A stretch of DNA of 64,000 nt from Talaromyces rugulosus (taxonomy: Eukaryota > Ascomycota > Eurotiomycetes > Eurotiales > Trichocomaceae): assembly GCF_013368755.1 (NCBI RefSeq), contig NC_049565.1:496001-560000 (forward strand), given 5' to 3'. Position numbers and translations under genes: made by a program. The notes below the pieces were generated by a model. The model had not been told where the DNA came from and ran no database searches. It worked only from the letters and a program-made list of their open reading frames with translations. This document shows, one piece after another, positions 22,372 to 33,788 of this stretch; the stretch's first letter is position 1, and each line of letters begins with the position of its first letter.

Positions 22372-22835
22372 GATGAGAGGGGAAACTGCATGTGGGTTAC
22401 TTTGCTTTCGAGATTTGAAAGTTATGTTTATGTTTAATTGTCAAGGAAACTGATAATTGAGATATATCACTTGATAAAAATTTTGGTTCGTCGGTACGTG
22501 TCGATATGCTTCGGTGTTGATGCTGGTACTCGTTTTCAATGTTCTTGATGGACCTCGGCAAAAATAAAAACGCACCAATCTACACAATATAATAGAATTG
22601 ATAGCGCGCATAGTTTTACTAATATTGAATATAATTTATTTTCAGTAGTCATGCCACGAATAATGACGTAGTCTCGGTGAATACTACATCGTCTTTTGGA
22701 TTGTGGATCAATCCGAATTAGGCCATACACGTGGCTGATGTCGATGGAGAATGGTGATCGTTTTTAACAGCTGATTATCAGGGCTCCCTCCTTAGGGTAG
22801 GGCATAGCGGTTCTACTCGGGTTGATACGTAGAAG
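22372..22835. other. Intergenic, nothing recognised
   Basis: AT-rich DNA upstream of the thioesterase gene and downstream of the next regulator gene. Confidence 0.45.
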
Positions 22836-23947
22836 CTAAATCACTATTTGCAGTTCTTGCAGAGTCTTATCAAGCATGTTTGCATAGTGCGAGTCTAGCC
22901 TTGAATAGACAAAACGAGTAGCCTGCTGCGCGTACTCATTTAAAAACCATTCGATGTATTCTGAGTGTAGCCCAAGGCACCAGTACGTATATAGTAGTAA
23001 TGCCACTGGATCGCTTTGCTGCAGCTTTGACAAATACCCAGGAGACACAGAGGCTGGCCACCAAGAAAGCTGAAGCCACCCCTTTGGGCGGGCTCCCAGG
23101 CCAGCAATCCAGAATCGAAGGTGAGTTGCTGCAGCTTTATTGTCTGCATCTAGTGGCATAGAGCTCAGCTCATTTAGCTGATCGGTAATGACTTTGACCG
23201 CGAGTTTCGTCTGTTCGCTGCTGGGGGCAGTCTGTTGAACGAATAGAGTCGAGAAGGAACTTTGTTTGTCCACGAATGGTACGAGGGTTTTGGAGAGGTA
23301 AGCAGCTCCACGTAGGGCACCAATCACGTTCATGGGATCAAAATAATTCGAGAGCAGTCCAAGTCGGCTGGGAGCACATGAGCATTTAAACTGAATCATG
23401 CTCACAATGAGCACAAAGGCGAATATAGCCACACAATTCTCCGTATCGATTTGATTCACCATCAGCCGAAACTGACAGGACGCGGTAATAAAATGTTTCC
23501 GGCTTAGTGAGAGTGCCGAGGAATAGTTGGACTGGTTTTCGGCTATATGCAGCGCCGAAAGAGCGGAGACTCCATGCAGAAGGAAGGGCATATTTTCAGC
23601 CATTCGAGGGACTTCTACAGTCCAGAACCACGCCTTGCATTCAACTAGGGCCAGGTAAGTGGATGTTACGTCTGCAAAGTAGCTTAACAGCCCTAGGTCG
23701 TTCCACCTCGATGGACACGCAACAGAATATATTCTAAAAGAGGTGGCGTCCGCAAAGCGCCATACCAAATCACAGTTCTCGCCGCGACGTCGACAGTTTT
23801 CGCATAGGGGACCCTGCATGCTGCACTAGGCATGGATATGAGCTCTATACTTCTGTTGCATATCGAGTGTTTATGGCCTACCTTGACTCGACGCTGCCTG
23901 CAGCGTCCGCAGCCATGGCGAGACTTGGAGTGAAATGCCCGCGACAT
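22836..23947 (-). CDS. C6 (Zn2Cys6) transcription factor, short UPC2-like type
   Basis: Exons 23882-23947 and 22836-23825 flank a 56-nt intron and give 351 residues. The splice forms the zinc cluster GCGRCRQRRVKC, then SMQGPLCENCRRRGENC, at about residues 12-41. The body contains helices typical of the fungal_trans_2-type C6 group: LSYFADVTSTYLAL, then MPFLLHGVSALSALHIA with the hydrophobic core of that family. No extra domain is seen. The start is the ATG (MSRAFHSKSRHG) nearest the finger. The putative regulon is unknown; the amidohydrolase gene 0.6 kb away diverges from it and is a candidate target by position only. Confidence 0.85.
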
Positions 23948-24572
23948 AGTGTACGAGTTGGTATTAGCATCACATTGGCTCAATCCGAGCCGAGACGAGA
24001 AATCCCCTTTTTGTTCATGTTCTCTTAAGCACCGGGCTGTGCGGAATCAATTTCAAGATCGATTAAAGACGACCCATCTCAGACTAGTGGGGGCCGCTAA
24101 TGCACGATTCGTAGACTAGTCCATTTGTGGTAACGCGCGCGACCTCTACCGCGTAATAATGCTGGAGCTATTTTCAACCTTCTTTTTGGTTCTCTACTCT
24201 CTCTACTATTCTATGCAATCAATCATCGCTCATGATGTTGTCCCGCTGGCTGCGCCACGTGGAATAGCGCTTGATTATGCGACGGGACTTGTGGTCAAGC
24301 ATGCGGGACCTTGAAACATACGACGCTCTAGTCAGTACTCACGACGGAATTCAACCATCCCGATACACCGACATCTGTGAGCAGCGAGGTCATGGTCTCA
24401 CTCAATGAAATGAGTCTCCAGAAAACCGGGGTGCCCGTTGATATTTGGGGTAACGATGTTCATCATGGAGGAGAAACATAAATACTGAGACAGTACTCCC
24501 ATATAGTCATCATGGCAAACTAGCCATATATTACATCAATTATTATACAATTTATCATTAGTAGTATCCAAA
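23948..24572. other. Divergent promoter of the C6 regulator and amidohydrolase genes
   Basis: About 625 bp with no coding sequence. The divergent arrangement and moderate length suggest a shared regulatory region. Confidence 0.45.
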
Positions 24573-25790
24573 ATGTTCCCTCAAAATCTTTTGCATATTC
24601 TGGGTATGCTCCCAAGCGCTCTTGCATGTGTTCACGGTGCTACTCCATCCTATAACTTCACCAGAAGAGGCAACGCAACTGTTCCTCCATTGAAAAAGAT
24701 TGCCATTGAAAATGTCAGAGTCTTTGACGGCTTCAAGTTGGAGCATCCGAGGAGAGTCATCATCGATCGTGGATACATTTCAGACGATCCCTCTGGCATA
24801 GAGGAAGTAGTGGAGGGAAATGGCAAAGTTCTCATTCCAGGATTGATGGATAGCCATTTGCATGCCACCTCCGTGTCAGCCCTTGAGGAGTTGAGCAGCT
24901 ATGGTGTAACCACTGCGTTCAATATGAATTGTTACAACTACACTGCTTGTGACATCCTCCGAGATCAGCCGGGTCTTACTTCAGCGTTCTTTGCCGGCAT
25001 TCCTGCAGTCGGACCGGGCTCCAACCACGAGAGACTTCTTCGTCTCCCCGACTCCTTGCTTGTCAATTCGTCATCACAAGCACCGGAATTTGTATCATGG
25101 GCCTTTGGAAACAATTCGGACTACTACAAAATCATAAGTGAGCCGGACGGATGTGACCAGGGCATTCAGAACGCACTAGTCGAGGCAGCTCATCGGCGTG
25201 GGAAGAAAGCAATGACCCATAGCAGTTATCTCGAGTACTTTAAAATGGCAGTGAAATCTGGCTCAGATGGATTGCAGCATACGGTAGCAGACGGTTTGGT
25301 GCCGGAGAGCACTATCCAGCAGATTCGCGCACAGGGTCAGTATGTAACACCAACATTGACCATTTTTTACCAGAGCCTGAAGAACGCCTCAACTATCGAG
25401 TTCTTGACCGGCGAGCCAACTACCAACCAAACTGTTGGAAATGGCACGATGAATACGGCTGCTATGCACAAGGCAGGAGTTCCCCTTTTGGCTGGCACTG
25501 ATGCCATTGGCGTGATACCTCCAATCGATACGCCGTTTGGCTTGTCACTGCACTGGGAATTGGAACATCTCGTCGAGATTGGAATGACTCCGGCCGAGGC
25601 GTTGCGCGCTGCAACCATTGTGCCGGCGTTTTGGCACGGCCATGAAGACCGTGGAGCCATCCTGCCTGGCAAGCGAGCTGATTTGGTGTTGCTAAATAGC
25701 AACCCTTTGGAAAACATTACAAATACGAGGGATATTTCAAAGGTGTGGATCGGGGGAATTGAATACAAAGATGTTGTCAGCCTGTCTTAG
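24573..25790 (+). CDS. Secreted amidohydrolase-family metal-dependent hydrolase
   Basis: Single exon, 405 residues. The N-terminus (about 1-22, hydrophobic core LLHILGMLPSALACVHG) looks like a secretion signal, and there are several N-glycosylation sequons (NFT, NAT, NYT). The amidohydrolase barrel ligands are in order: DSHLHA (His 95, His 97), Lys 186 as the likely bridging lysine (SDYYKIISEP), His 216, His 236 (LQHTVAD) and Asp 310 (LAGTDA). The C-terminal AILPGKRADLVLLNSNPLENI is the usual second half of the small beta domain. Relatives include imidazolonepropionase-like and Xaa-Pro type dipeptidases; the substrate is not predictable. Extracellular location fits nutrient salvage or detoxification. 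Confidence 0.88.
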   Translation: MFPQNLLHILGMLPSALACVHGATPSYNFTRRGNATVPPLKKIAIENVRVFDGFKLEHPRRVIIDRGYISDDPSGIEEVVEGNGKVLIPGLMDSHLHATSVSALEELSSYGVTTAFNMNCYNYTACDILRDQPGLTSAFFAGIPAVGPGSNHERLLRLPDSLLVNSSSQAPEFVSWAFGNNSDYYKIISEPDGCDQGIQNALVEAAHRRGKKAMTHSSYLEYFKMAVKSGSDGLQHTVADGLVPESTIQQIRAQGQYVTPTLTIFYQSLKNASTIEFLTGEPTTNQTVGNGTMNTAAMHKAGVPLLAGTDAIGVIPPIDTPFGLSLHWELEHLVEIGMTPAEALRAATIVPAFWHGHEDRGAILPGKRADLVLLNSNPLENITNTRDISKVWIGGIEYKDVVSLS

Positions 25791-26048
25791 GGCTTCCTGT
25801 ATCTGTCGCGGGAAAGGCAGTGTGTATCAATGCGTTTGTATACAAGTCTTCAAATGTCACTAGACATCAACCACTTCAACCGAACAATATATCTATTCGC
25901 ACTGAGTAACCGAGGAGAATTTCCAAATGTACCAAGTATGTCAACTTTTAACCACCTCTTAGCAGTATTCCCTGCGTGTATCACTATAAACGAAAACGCC
26001 AACCGCCATGCAATCATTAAAAGGTTATATAAAGACTTAACATGAGAA

Positions 26049-26912
26049 TCAAGCTTTGCCCTTTTTCTTTTCTTTTTTCTTCTTTGCTTCGCCTCCCCCA
26101 GACGGCTCTCCCATTCCCATCATACCGGGAGGCATGCCCGGAAGACCAGCAGGCATCCCAGGCATTCCCGGCATGCCACCCATCTTCTCCATCTCTGCCA
26201 TGGCTTCCTTGAACGGGTTATCGCTGACACCACCTCCTGAATAGGCAGGCGAGTGAATGGGCAGAATCTTTCCGATTTTCCAGCCTTTCGGGGCTGCTGG
26301 TGCACCGGGCAATTTATCGGGCATCGGGAGACCATGGATTCGAAGTCTATACGGTGATTTCTCCGTGGTTGGATGGGCTTGTAAGAATTTCGCAACGAGA
26401 ATTTGGAGGTGATGCTCTGTGTTATTATCAACGTGTTAGTTTTCGGTCGATGTGACGGGAAAAAAAAAAAAAAAACCATAACACAAAAAGTCCTACTTAC
26501 TGTTCTTTACTCGCTCATTTAGCAAGTCGCCATCTTCATCTTTCAGCTGGACACGCACTCGACCGGGATTCGCCCAGTCCTTGGGATGCAGCTTTTCGGG
26601 CTCAAAGCCAACCCGCAATCCTAGTTGTTGACAGGCGTCGAGAATGTCTCTCGCCAGCGGGTTCTCCACAGCCAACTTGCTGGACACTTGTCGCCCTTCA
26701 GCGCGCGAGCGTGTCTTATCGAAATAAACTGCGTATAGGGCGTGAAAGTGCTTTGGAACGTCTTGCGGAGCCTGGGGCGGGGGTCTCGAGGCCATCTCCG
26801 GCGGAGGGTGCATGATGGACGGCGAGATGATGTGGTCGCCGGGGTCGTCGGAGGGAGCGACCTCCTCGGGGTCGGAGTCGGAGACCTCTTCAACTTGAGC
26901 GCGGCGAGACAT
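26049..26912 (-). CDS. SEC65: Signal recognition particle subunit Sec65 (SRP19 homologue)
   Basis: Binds the SRP RNA and helps assemble the particle for ER targeting. Exons 26501-26912 and 26049-26416 with an 84-nt intron give 259 residues. The SRP19 domain is at about 60-165: HFHALYAVYFDKTRSRAEGRQVSS, then the helix PLARDILDACQQLGL and, across the splice, KNKHHLQILVAKFLQAHP. The C-terminus has a Met/Gly/Pro-rich repeat (MGGMPGMPGMP) and ends in a Lys-rich tail, as in other ascomycete Sec65 proteins. The intron holds a 15-nt T run on the coding strand. Core housekeeping gene. Confidence 0.93.
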
Positions 26913-27587
26913 GTTGATTGCGTTCTATTATGCCTTTTCTTTCGGTGGACGACCAGATGTTGCGGTGGATGGAGATTCAGGTCCGGAACGTCGCCAGTTG
27001 TGCGGGAGGAAAATTAGTGGGTCCACTCTCCGGACTCTCCAGACACTAACTATGCAATAATAATAATAATGCTGCATAACCTGCGACATCTGCTATTTGC
27101 GTCAATGCTATTTGTCTGTATTTGGCAAATTCTGAATATCATTTACTTATTTTGCGACTGCATTCCCCCCAACATTGTCCGCTTCTGCCGCTTGACCAAC
27201 CCCCTACCGCTCAAGTGCCACAAATGTGCTCAGACCACAAGATAAACCGATGACGGACAAGAACCACAGCAAAAAAACACCGAATAATATTAAATATGAC
27301 TCAGAATGCACCATGCGTCGCGCCTATCGGTGGCAGCCGCCAATCTGGGGCTCGGCATCTTATTTTCGGCATGCCGAGCGTGCATTAGCCAGTCCACCCG
27401 TCCACAATTACCTTGATAGGAAATCCGCGCAGATGGCCATGCGGGGGTATAAAGACACTGCTGACCCCTGGGTCCCATTCATGATATTTTGTTGTTGTTT
27501 TTTATCGTTTTACGAGTTCTTTTGAATCCAGACTAGTTTTGATTGATTTGCTCCGCTACACGATAACAAGTTACTATCTGAGCAAAA
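26913..27587. other. Divergent promoter of SEC65 and the aminotransferase gene
   Basis: About 675 bp with AT-rich and CCCC-containing stretches. No coding pattern is seen. This marks the edge between the housekeeping block and the accessory block. Confidence 0.45.
27447..27454 (+). promoter_or_regulatory. TATA-like element of the aminotransferase gene
   Basis: GTATAAAG lies about 135 bp upstream of the start codon of the aminotransferase, at a plausible distance for a fungal promoter. Confidence 0.4.
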
Positions 27588-29107
27588 ATGGCATCAAGCT
27601 CTGCTGCCCTGCATCGCCACCTCCACCATGTGCCTTTCATGGCATCCTCTGGCCAAGGGAGCTACATTATACTGGAAGATGGCCGGCGTATTCTCGATGC
27701 CACGGGGGGTGCTGCCGTCTCCTGTCTGGGGCATGGCAATGAAGAAGTCAAAGAGGCCATGATCAAGCAGATCGGCCAATTGTCATATTGCCATACCGCA
27801 TTCTTTTCCATCAAGCCATTTGAGGAGTTAGCCGATTTCCTAAAAGCCTCTACAGGTGGCCGCATGAGCAAGGTGTATATCGTTGGGTCCGGTGTGTATA
27901 GTCACCCCTTTTGTTGTAGGGTCACTGACCGGTATCTTAGGCTCCGAGGCAATGGAAGCAGCAATGAAGTTATCTAGACAGTATTACCTAGAACTCGCCA
28001 CCCCTCAACCCCAACGCACAAAATTCATTGCGCGAAAGCAGTCATATCACGGTATAACCCTTGGCGCGTTGTCCATGAGCGGTCACACATTTCGACGTGA
28101 ACCCTTTGAACCTATTCTCCTCCCAAACGTCTCTCACATTTCCCCCTGCAATACCTACCGTGGCCGTGGGGATGGTGAATCAGATGCGGAGTATGTGACT
28201 CGTCTTGCAAATGAGCTAGACGCCGAGTTCCAGCGTCTCGGGCCAAACACTGTCTGTGCATTTGTTGCCGAACCTGTTGTCGGTGCTGTACGTATGGCTT
28301 GAGAGCATAACTATTTTGCAGATCATATTAATCAACTTATATGTTTTAGGCAATGGGATGCGTCCCGTCTGTTCCCGGCTATTTCAAAGCCGTGAAATCC
28401 GTCTGCGACAAGTACGGCGCTCTCTTCATCCTCGACGAAGTCATGTCCGGCATGGGTCGTTGCGGAACCTTGCATGCATGGGAACAAGAAGATGTCGTTC
28501 CTGACATGCAGGCAATTGGCAAGGGTCTCGGCGGCGGCTATGCGCCCGTTGCCGGTCTACTGATAGGCGAAAAAGTTGTTGATGCGTTGGACAAAGGCAC
28601 TGGTAGCTTTAGGCATGGCCAGACGTATCAAGGACATCCCGTGTCATCGGCTGCTGCTTTGGCTGTGCAGAGTGTTATACAGAAAGAAAATCTACTTGAT
28701 AATGTCAAAGTCATGGGTGGTTTGCTGCAGACCGAATTGGAGCGAAGGTTATCTAACCACCCTCACGTGGGAAATATTCGTGGCAAGGGGTTGTTTTGGG
28801 GCGTACGTTGTGGCCATTTTGTTATGAAATTCCAACTAATTCATGTGTATAGGTTGAATTCGTCAAGGACAAAGCTACAAAAGAGCCGTTCGACCATAAA
28901 CTAGGTCTTGCATTTCGAATCCAAGACAAGGGCTTGACACCTGACTACGGCATTTCGCTATACGGAGGACAGGGTACAGCCGATGGGGTGCGAGGCGACC
29001 ATATCTTGCTCGCACCACCTTATAATACTACGAGAGAAGAAATTATGTTGATTGCAGAACTCGTGCAAAAAGTTGTAGAGGATACTTTTGCCGAAAATGA
29101 TGGTTGA
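27588..29107 (+). CDS. Class III PLP-dependent aminotransferase
   Basis: Four exons: 27588-27891, 27941-28287, 28350-28802 and 28853-29107, giving 452 residues. Introns of 49, 62 and 50 nt all conserve phase. Family features in order: GHGNEEVKEAMIKQ, the PLP-phosphate loop YIVGSGSEAMEAAMKL (built across intron 1), SYHGITLGALSMSG, the PLP-ring Asp in LFILDEVMSGMGR, and the Schiff-base Lys at about 275 in AIGKGLGGGYAPVAG. The reaction should transfer an amino group between an omega- or alpha-amino donor and a keto acid or aldehyde; the substrate is unknown. Closest neighbours are convergent with the hydrolase (140 bp) and, further on, the O-methyltransferase gene. It could belong to the type III PKS cluster, but the link is positional only. 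Confidence 0.9.
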
Positions 29108-29246
29108 GGTAGATAAGCCGATATTCGACAAATCCGAGGAATAATCATGTTTGTATTCAGAAGCACGCAAATGCACCGGATTTTCAGTGTCCTTAGAAAT
29201 CAACATTTCAACTTCTCTGATGCGCAGCACGTCTAGTCTAAACACA

Positions 29247-30686
29247 TCATAGTTTTGAATTTTCAGATGCCCCAGGCCCTTTCCAGATGAACATTGAATT
29301 TTCATCTCTCGCAGCTCTCATCTTCCGTAATACTTCCTCGTTGGAAAAACTAACCAGGTCCTCAAACCGTTTCTTGGCCATGTCAAGACTGCCAAGTTTG
29401 ACATACCAAGCCTCTGCCTTTTGTCCACTGGCGTCCAGAGTACCAAGCCGTTTACACGCTTCTGCCCAAAGCTTCATCACATGCTTGCTCTGTGGCAGTG
29501 CAGGGATGACTACATTCCAGACATGTGGCATGAACTCATACTCAATAAATGTCACAGGCACGCCGGAATCCTTGATATTTTTCACCAGGAACTTGATTCC
29601 ATCAGAGTAAGTTTCTTCGCCGCAAGCAATCCACATCGGTGGCATTCCCTTCCAATCAGTCCATGTCGACGGGTCGATAAATGGATGACATATGGCCGAG
29701 TTGTCGCAATGCAAATCACCTCGGGGCGGGTTTGATGGCCAGATAGAGTCTGCTGGGAAATTGGGCTGAACCCATGGCGCACCTTCAGACAGCCAATCGG
29801 TTTTCTCGAATTTCTTAACCGACGGCATTGAGAGCGCCGGATCGGCCCCGGGACAGATGATTGCGCATCCAGCAGGCATCTGGAAAGAGATATCTCGACC
29901 AAAGAAACGGATCTTCTCGGAATTCAATCCAGAGGCGTCGGAAAAGGCTTGAATGAACTGAAGAATATCAAGATGGAGGATACCACCGCCCGATTCACCA
30001 ACAAGAATCAATTTCTTCGGGTCTATGGGTTTGTGGAAAGCTCCAGGAGGCGGGGACACAAGGTAAAAATAAGCAACCAAGGCGTCCAACAAGACAGTTG
30101 GAACGGTGTTTTGTGGGACAAGGCGGTATTGAAAGGTAAACACTCTGGCACCAGTTTCCTCACATAGTCGCTGTATCAGGGGCCGAGCACCAGGAGGGCC
30201 TGCACGGCTGATTATATAGATCAGCTTCCATATAAAATATTCATTCTACTAGATTTACTTACAACCATGCGCCTCCAGAAATATAGAAAAGAGTCAAATC
30301 ATTCTGTCGGTGATTTTGGATCATGTTGAATTTGTCCTGCTCGGTGAGGTTTGGCTGCTGTGGTGCTCTGGGATCTTGAATGTCTTTCCTGACTCCTATC
30401 CATTCACCATGGTATGTAGAACATGGAGCTGGCGGGTCAAGCTTTTCGGTGCCCTCACTCTTTGATTTGAAAAGATCCCAGAGCCTGGATCGTAGGAACT
30501 CGCCTTCCGTTTTTGTTGGACGCGGAATTGTAGCCTTGCTCACCACGATGGGGCCTTTCAGAGGTCTTTCAGAGGTCTTTCACGGAATGACTGAGCCTGG
30601 ATCTTCGATATTGGAACCCAAGGAGCACTTTTCCAGGCCTTGCGATAACTCAAAACCGCACTTTTCTGATTCTCTGAGCCTTCCAT
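29247..30686 (-). CDS. Alpha/beta-hydrolase (fold-3/HSL-like), frame broken by 11-bp duplication
   Basis: Exons 30263-30686 and 29247-30207 with a 55-nt intron. The coding phase agrees with the splice phase only if one of two adjacent 11-bp copies (30556-30566 and 30567-30577) is ignored; as written, translation from the ATG at 30686 stops about 43 codons in. No normal-sized intron can remove the extra 11 bp. An undisrupted version would be about 456 residues. The downstream frame is otherwise clean: SGGAW (oxyanion-region variant of HGGG) just before the splice, nucleophile elbow VGESGGGI, a candidate acid in ACGEETYSDGI, and the final His region EYEFMPHVWNVV. It is probably a carboxyl-ester or lactone hydrolase, but inactive in this sequence unless the duplication is an assembly error or is corrected. 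Confidence 0.8.
30556..30577. repeat. Two adjacent 11-bp direct repeats inside the hydrolase gene
   Basis: The unit tttcagaggtc occurs twice back to back and is followed by another ttt. Removing one copy restores an open frame through the first exon of the hydrolase and gives the phase required at the splice donor. Confidence 0.9.
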
Positions 30687-31895
30687 ATTCAATTTGACAA
30701 AAAATGCGGGGTGAAATTTTGCTCTTTCGAAGAAGAGAGAAAAAGGGTTTATTGGCGATGGAGAGTTGAGCGCAGCAGCTACAATAGTGCTATAAATCTC
30801 TGAATACCATGCGGGTTAATGGTAGGATTCAATTGCGTTTTACACGAACTATGTCCATACCGTAAATGACCACATAATTTAATGCATATTTTCCATGGTT
30901 TAAAGACACAAGACCCAGTGATGCGGTGCCCAAAAAAGAAAATACAAGACGTTCATCGAGGTGGCAAACACGAGATAACAATCATTGTTCGCCCCAAATG
31001 GTGAGTATCTCTGCTGCTAGTGCGATATGGAGACAAAGAAAATGGCAGCAGCTGAACCCTCCCCTGCATGCATTCCGCATCGGATACCCCTCATTTATTT
31101 GATGGCCAATTATCCTCATTTCCTTGCCCCGGCTGCGCAACCGAGCATGGTACATCTGCAGAAATACTCCCCGATGCAATAGGAGATGGCGTAATTCCCA
31201 ATTTGAGTTCTTTGCTGTCCTGTATTATACCTTTACAGTCATATTCCTAGTAATTTTTCTATCAATACGGGCCAGATTGGCAGTGTATTTTTCTTTCCTT
31301 TTGGAAATTTGGCGCTGTGGTATTATTACGTGATAATCTCTGTGTCCTTTTTATTCATTGCGTTGGGCAATTTCCTATTTTATCACCCTGTACATGTACA
31401 CATCACCCTTTTGCAAGAACCAAGTATGTATTAATTTTGATGTATCTCTATCTATGTACACTGGCTGTTTCAATACACCTGACCTTACAACATGAAAACC
31501 CACTGCTCTCTCTCTCTCTCCCTTTTAATGGGCTGACCGTTGCATGTGTCCTTAATGTTTGCATTTATGAATGATGCTGCTGGATTAGTGTGTCGGTTTT
31601 ACATGTATGTTGACATCGTTAATATTTACGGTATAAATTGAGTTCTTGCTCAAATAGCACTTATCAAAGCAAAAATAATCACGATTAATACTAAATTCGT
31701 GCAACAACTAAATAGAGGATAAAGCCACCATCCCGCTGTTTCTTTACTTGGACAACGTTCAGTGCTCACATATAAGGATAAACAGTTGTTTTAATATTGA
31801 GATGCACACAAGAAACATTGGAAATATCGAATGCTGCCTATAAAGGATCAATGACAACATATTTAATTAAAAAAAACTTCAACCTAGCCAAGTAC
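30687..31895. other. Intergenic, no gene recognised
   Basis: About 1.2 kb between the hydrolase start and the O-methyltransferase stop. It holds a short CT microsatellite near 31503-31523 and AT-rich sequence; the small open frames look random. Confidence 0.45.
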
Positions 31896-33418
31896 CTATT
31901 CTGCCAAACAAGTTTCAATAACGCTTTGCTGGTCTCCTGGATGGCTCCAGATCTCGACAATCTTCAGAGGCGGGTCTACCTTTGACAATAACTCTACCCA
32001 CTGTGCTTTCGTCCGTTCCATTCCATTGCTTAGAAAGAGCATCAAAATGTCCATTTCAGCCCTTAATAGGGATTCTTCTGTGTCAGACAGGACCATTTCG
32101 TTAATAAGCAGGCGGGATTGGGATTTCATTGCTTTTGCAGTGTTTGATAGGATCTTCACAGATGCAATATCGTCCCAGTCATGTAGCACGGATTTCAAGT
32201 AATATATGTCGGCCCCTTTAAAAAACAACAAGGTTAGTGGAAATTCAACCGTCGCGCCTGGCTTGTACTGTTATAGCGGAATGACTTGAACTGACCATGT
32301 ATTGGTTGAGGAGTGAAAAAATCATAGAACCTTGGTTCGATCCTGGGATCTAAAAGCCCAGGAATCCCGTCCAAGGTTTGTTGCAAATCCTGCAGAATCA
32401 ACTCACAGTCTAACTCTGGAAAGTCATTTGCAAAGCGCTGGAGATCAACTCCTTGGTTTCCTCCGATATCGACAATAACAACTTTGGTTTTTGTTGAGGC
32501 AGTTACACCCGTAGCCGCCGCCTGAATAGAGGGAATCCTGTCATGGATCGGGTATTTGGACTGCCAGGAGACAGAAACCGTCTGGTTCCGAAAGGTCATA
32601 TTAGCATCAAATCCTCTTTTCCATTCAGCGTCTTTCCTCAGTGTCTCCCAGACAGTCTCCCCCATTGCAAAATCATAAGCTGGGGGAGTCTCATTGGTGT
32701 TGCATGGCTTTTTTTGCTGGAGATACTGTCGGATCTTGCTAGCAAGTGGATATACCATGTCGTTACTATATGAGCTTGTCAGTAAGTGTCAACGTTTTCA
32801 CAAGGGTTAGTTGTGAAAATAAACATCAGCTTACGATATTATTAGTCCACCGGCTGCACCTGCTTGGTTTTGAGACGTAGTGTATGCGTTCGCGGTGTAG
32901 GTTTGATATCCTATTTCGGCAGCGCACCCGATTGCGGTAATAACTCGCATCACGCGGACTTCGACGATGGAATACCAGTCAGTATAATTTACTTTCGGTA
33001 GGAGAACTTCATAATGTGGCATGTTCGCTCACTAATGAAAACATGGTCATAACCAGACATCACAGCCAAGTCAGATGCGTTCAGACTTTTTCCCTGGTGA
33101 TCGACGAGTAATTTCAAGATACCCATTTCAGTAGCAGCAACTATACACACATTCTCGAGTGTCTTCATGTGTATTTAATTAGTTAGCCATCATGTAGCAT
33201 GGTCTCCCAAGGAGGGAGGTATTATGGCAGTTCAGGGGGCTTAGACAAACATGAAAACGCTGCTTTAGCAAAAAAATATCAGGAGGTTGAATCGCTTGAC
33301 GCATGCCTTCCAGAGCAGTCTCGATTTTCATCCAGGAAAACCTATCGCTAGGATCGTATGTAGCTGCAGCCTGCTGAATACAGGTAGCCAATTGCATTAG
33401 ATGAGCTTTCTCTGCCAT
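31896..33418 (-). CDS. SAM-dependent O-methyltransferase (plant/fungal OMT type)
   Basis: Five exons: 33247-33418, 33033-33140, 32835-32958, 32296-32765 and 31896-32215, giving 397 residues, the usual length for this family. Introns are 106, 74, 69 and 80 nt. The N-terminal helical part (MAEKAHLMQL; then FAATEMGILKLLVDH and SLNASDLAVMSG) is the dimerisation/winged-helix half. The SAM site is VVIVDIGGNQGVDLQRF, and the catalytic segment is YYLKSVLHDWDDIASVKIL with the conserved His. It probably methylates a phenolic hydroxyl of a polyketide. It diverges from another methyltransferase gene across 370 bp and lies 4 kb from the type III PKS, so a shared pathway is plausible. Confidence 0.88.
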
Positions 33419-33788
33419 TTCGAATGATTGCAGTGGATTTTTTTTCGGTATTGTGAGTAGATCAAAATGCAAAAAGAAAGAACGCGCTCGATCGGCTTTT
33501 GTAACTAATAATTAATCGTCTCCTTTGTTAAATGACCCCACATATTGACGTTATGCTGCAACGCGGTACCATCATTACACGCACCGTGTATAACCAGGTA
33601 ATACAATTGCTGTAAAATTGACATAACTTACGCACCAAGACATTTCCCCAAATAATAAAAAGCAACTATATAGACAGGCGGAAAATGGGGAAGAAATATA
33701 GATCGCAAGTTTTCGTCCTGCATCAGCAATATACGTGTACTCCGAAGAATCCAAATAATCGAAGAAAATTTGTCATTATAGATTCAAT
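33419..33788. promoter_or_regulatory. Bidirectional promoter of two methyltransferase genes
   Basis: 370 bp between divergent starts. On the + strand a TATATAG element at 33667-33673 lies about 115 bp before the second methyltransferase start. No coding sequence is present. A shared control region would co-regulate both methyltransferases. Confidence 0.5.
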
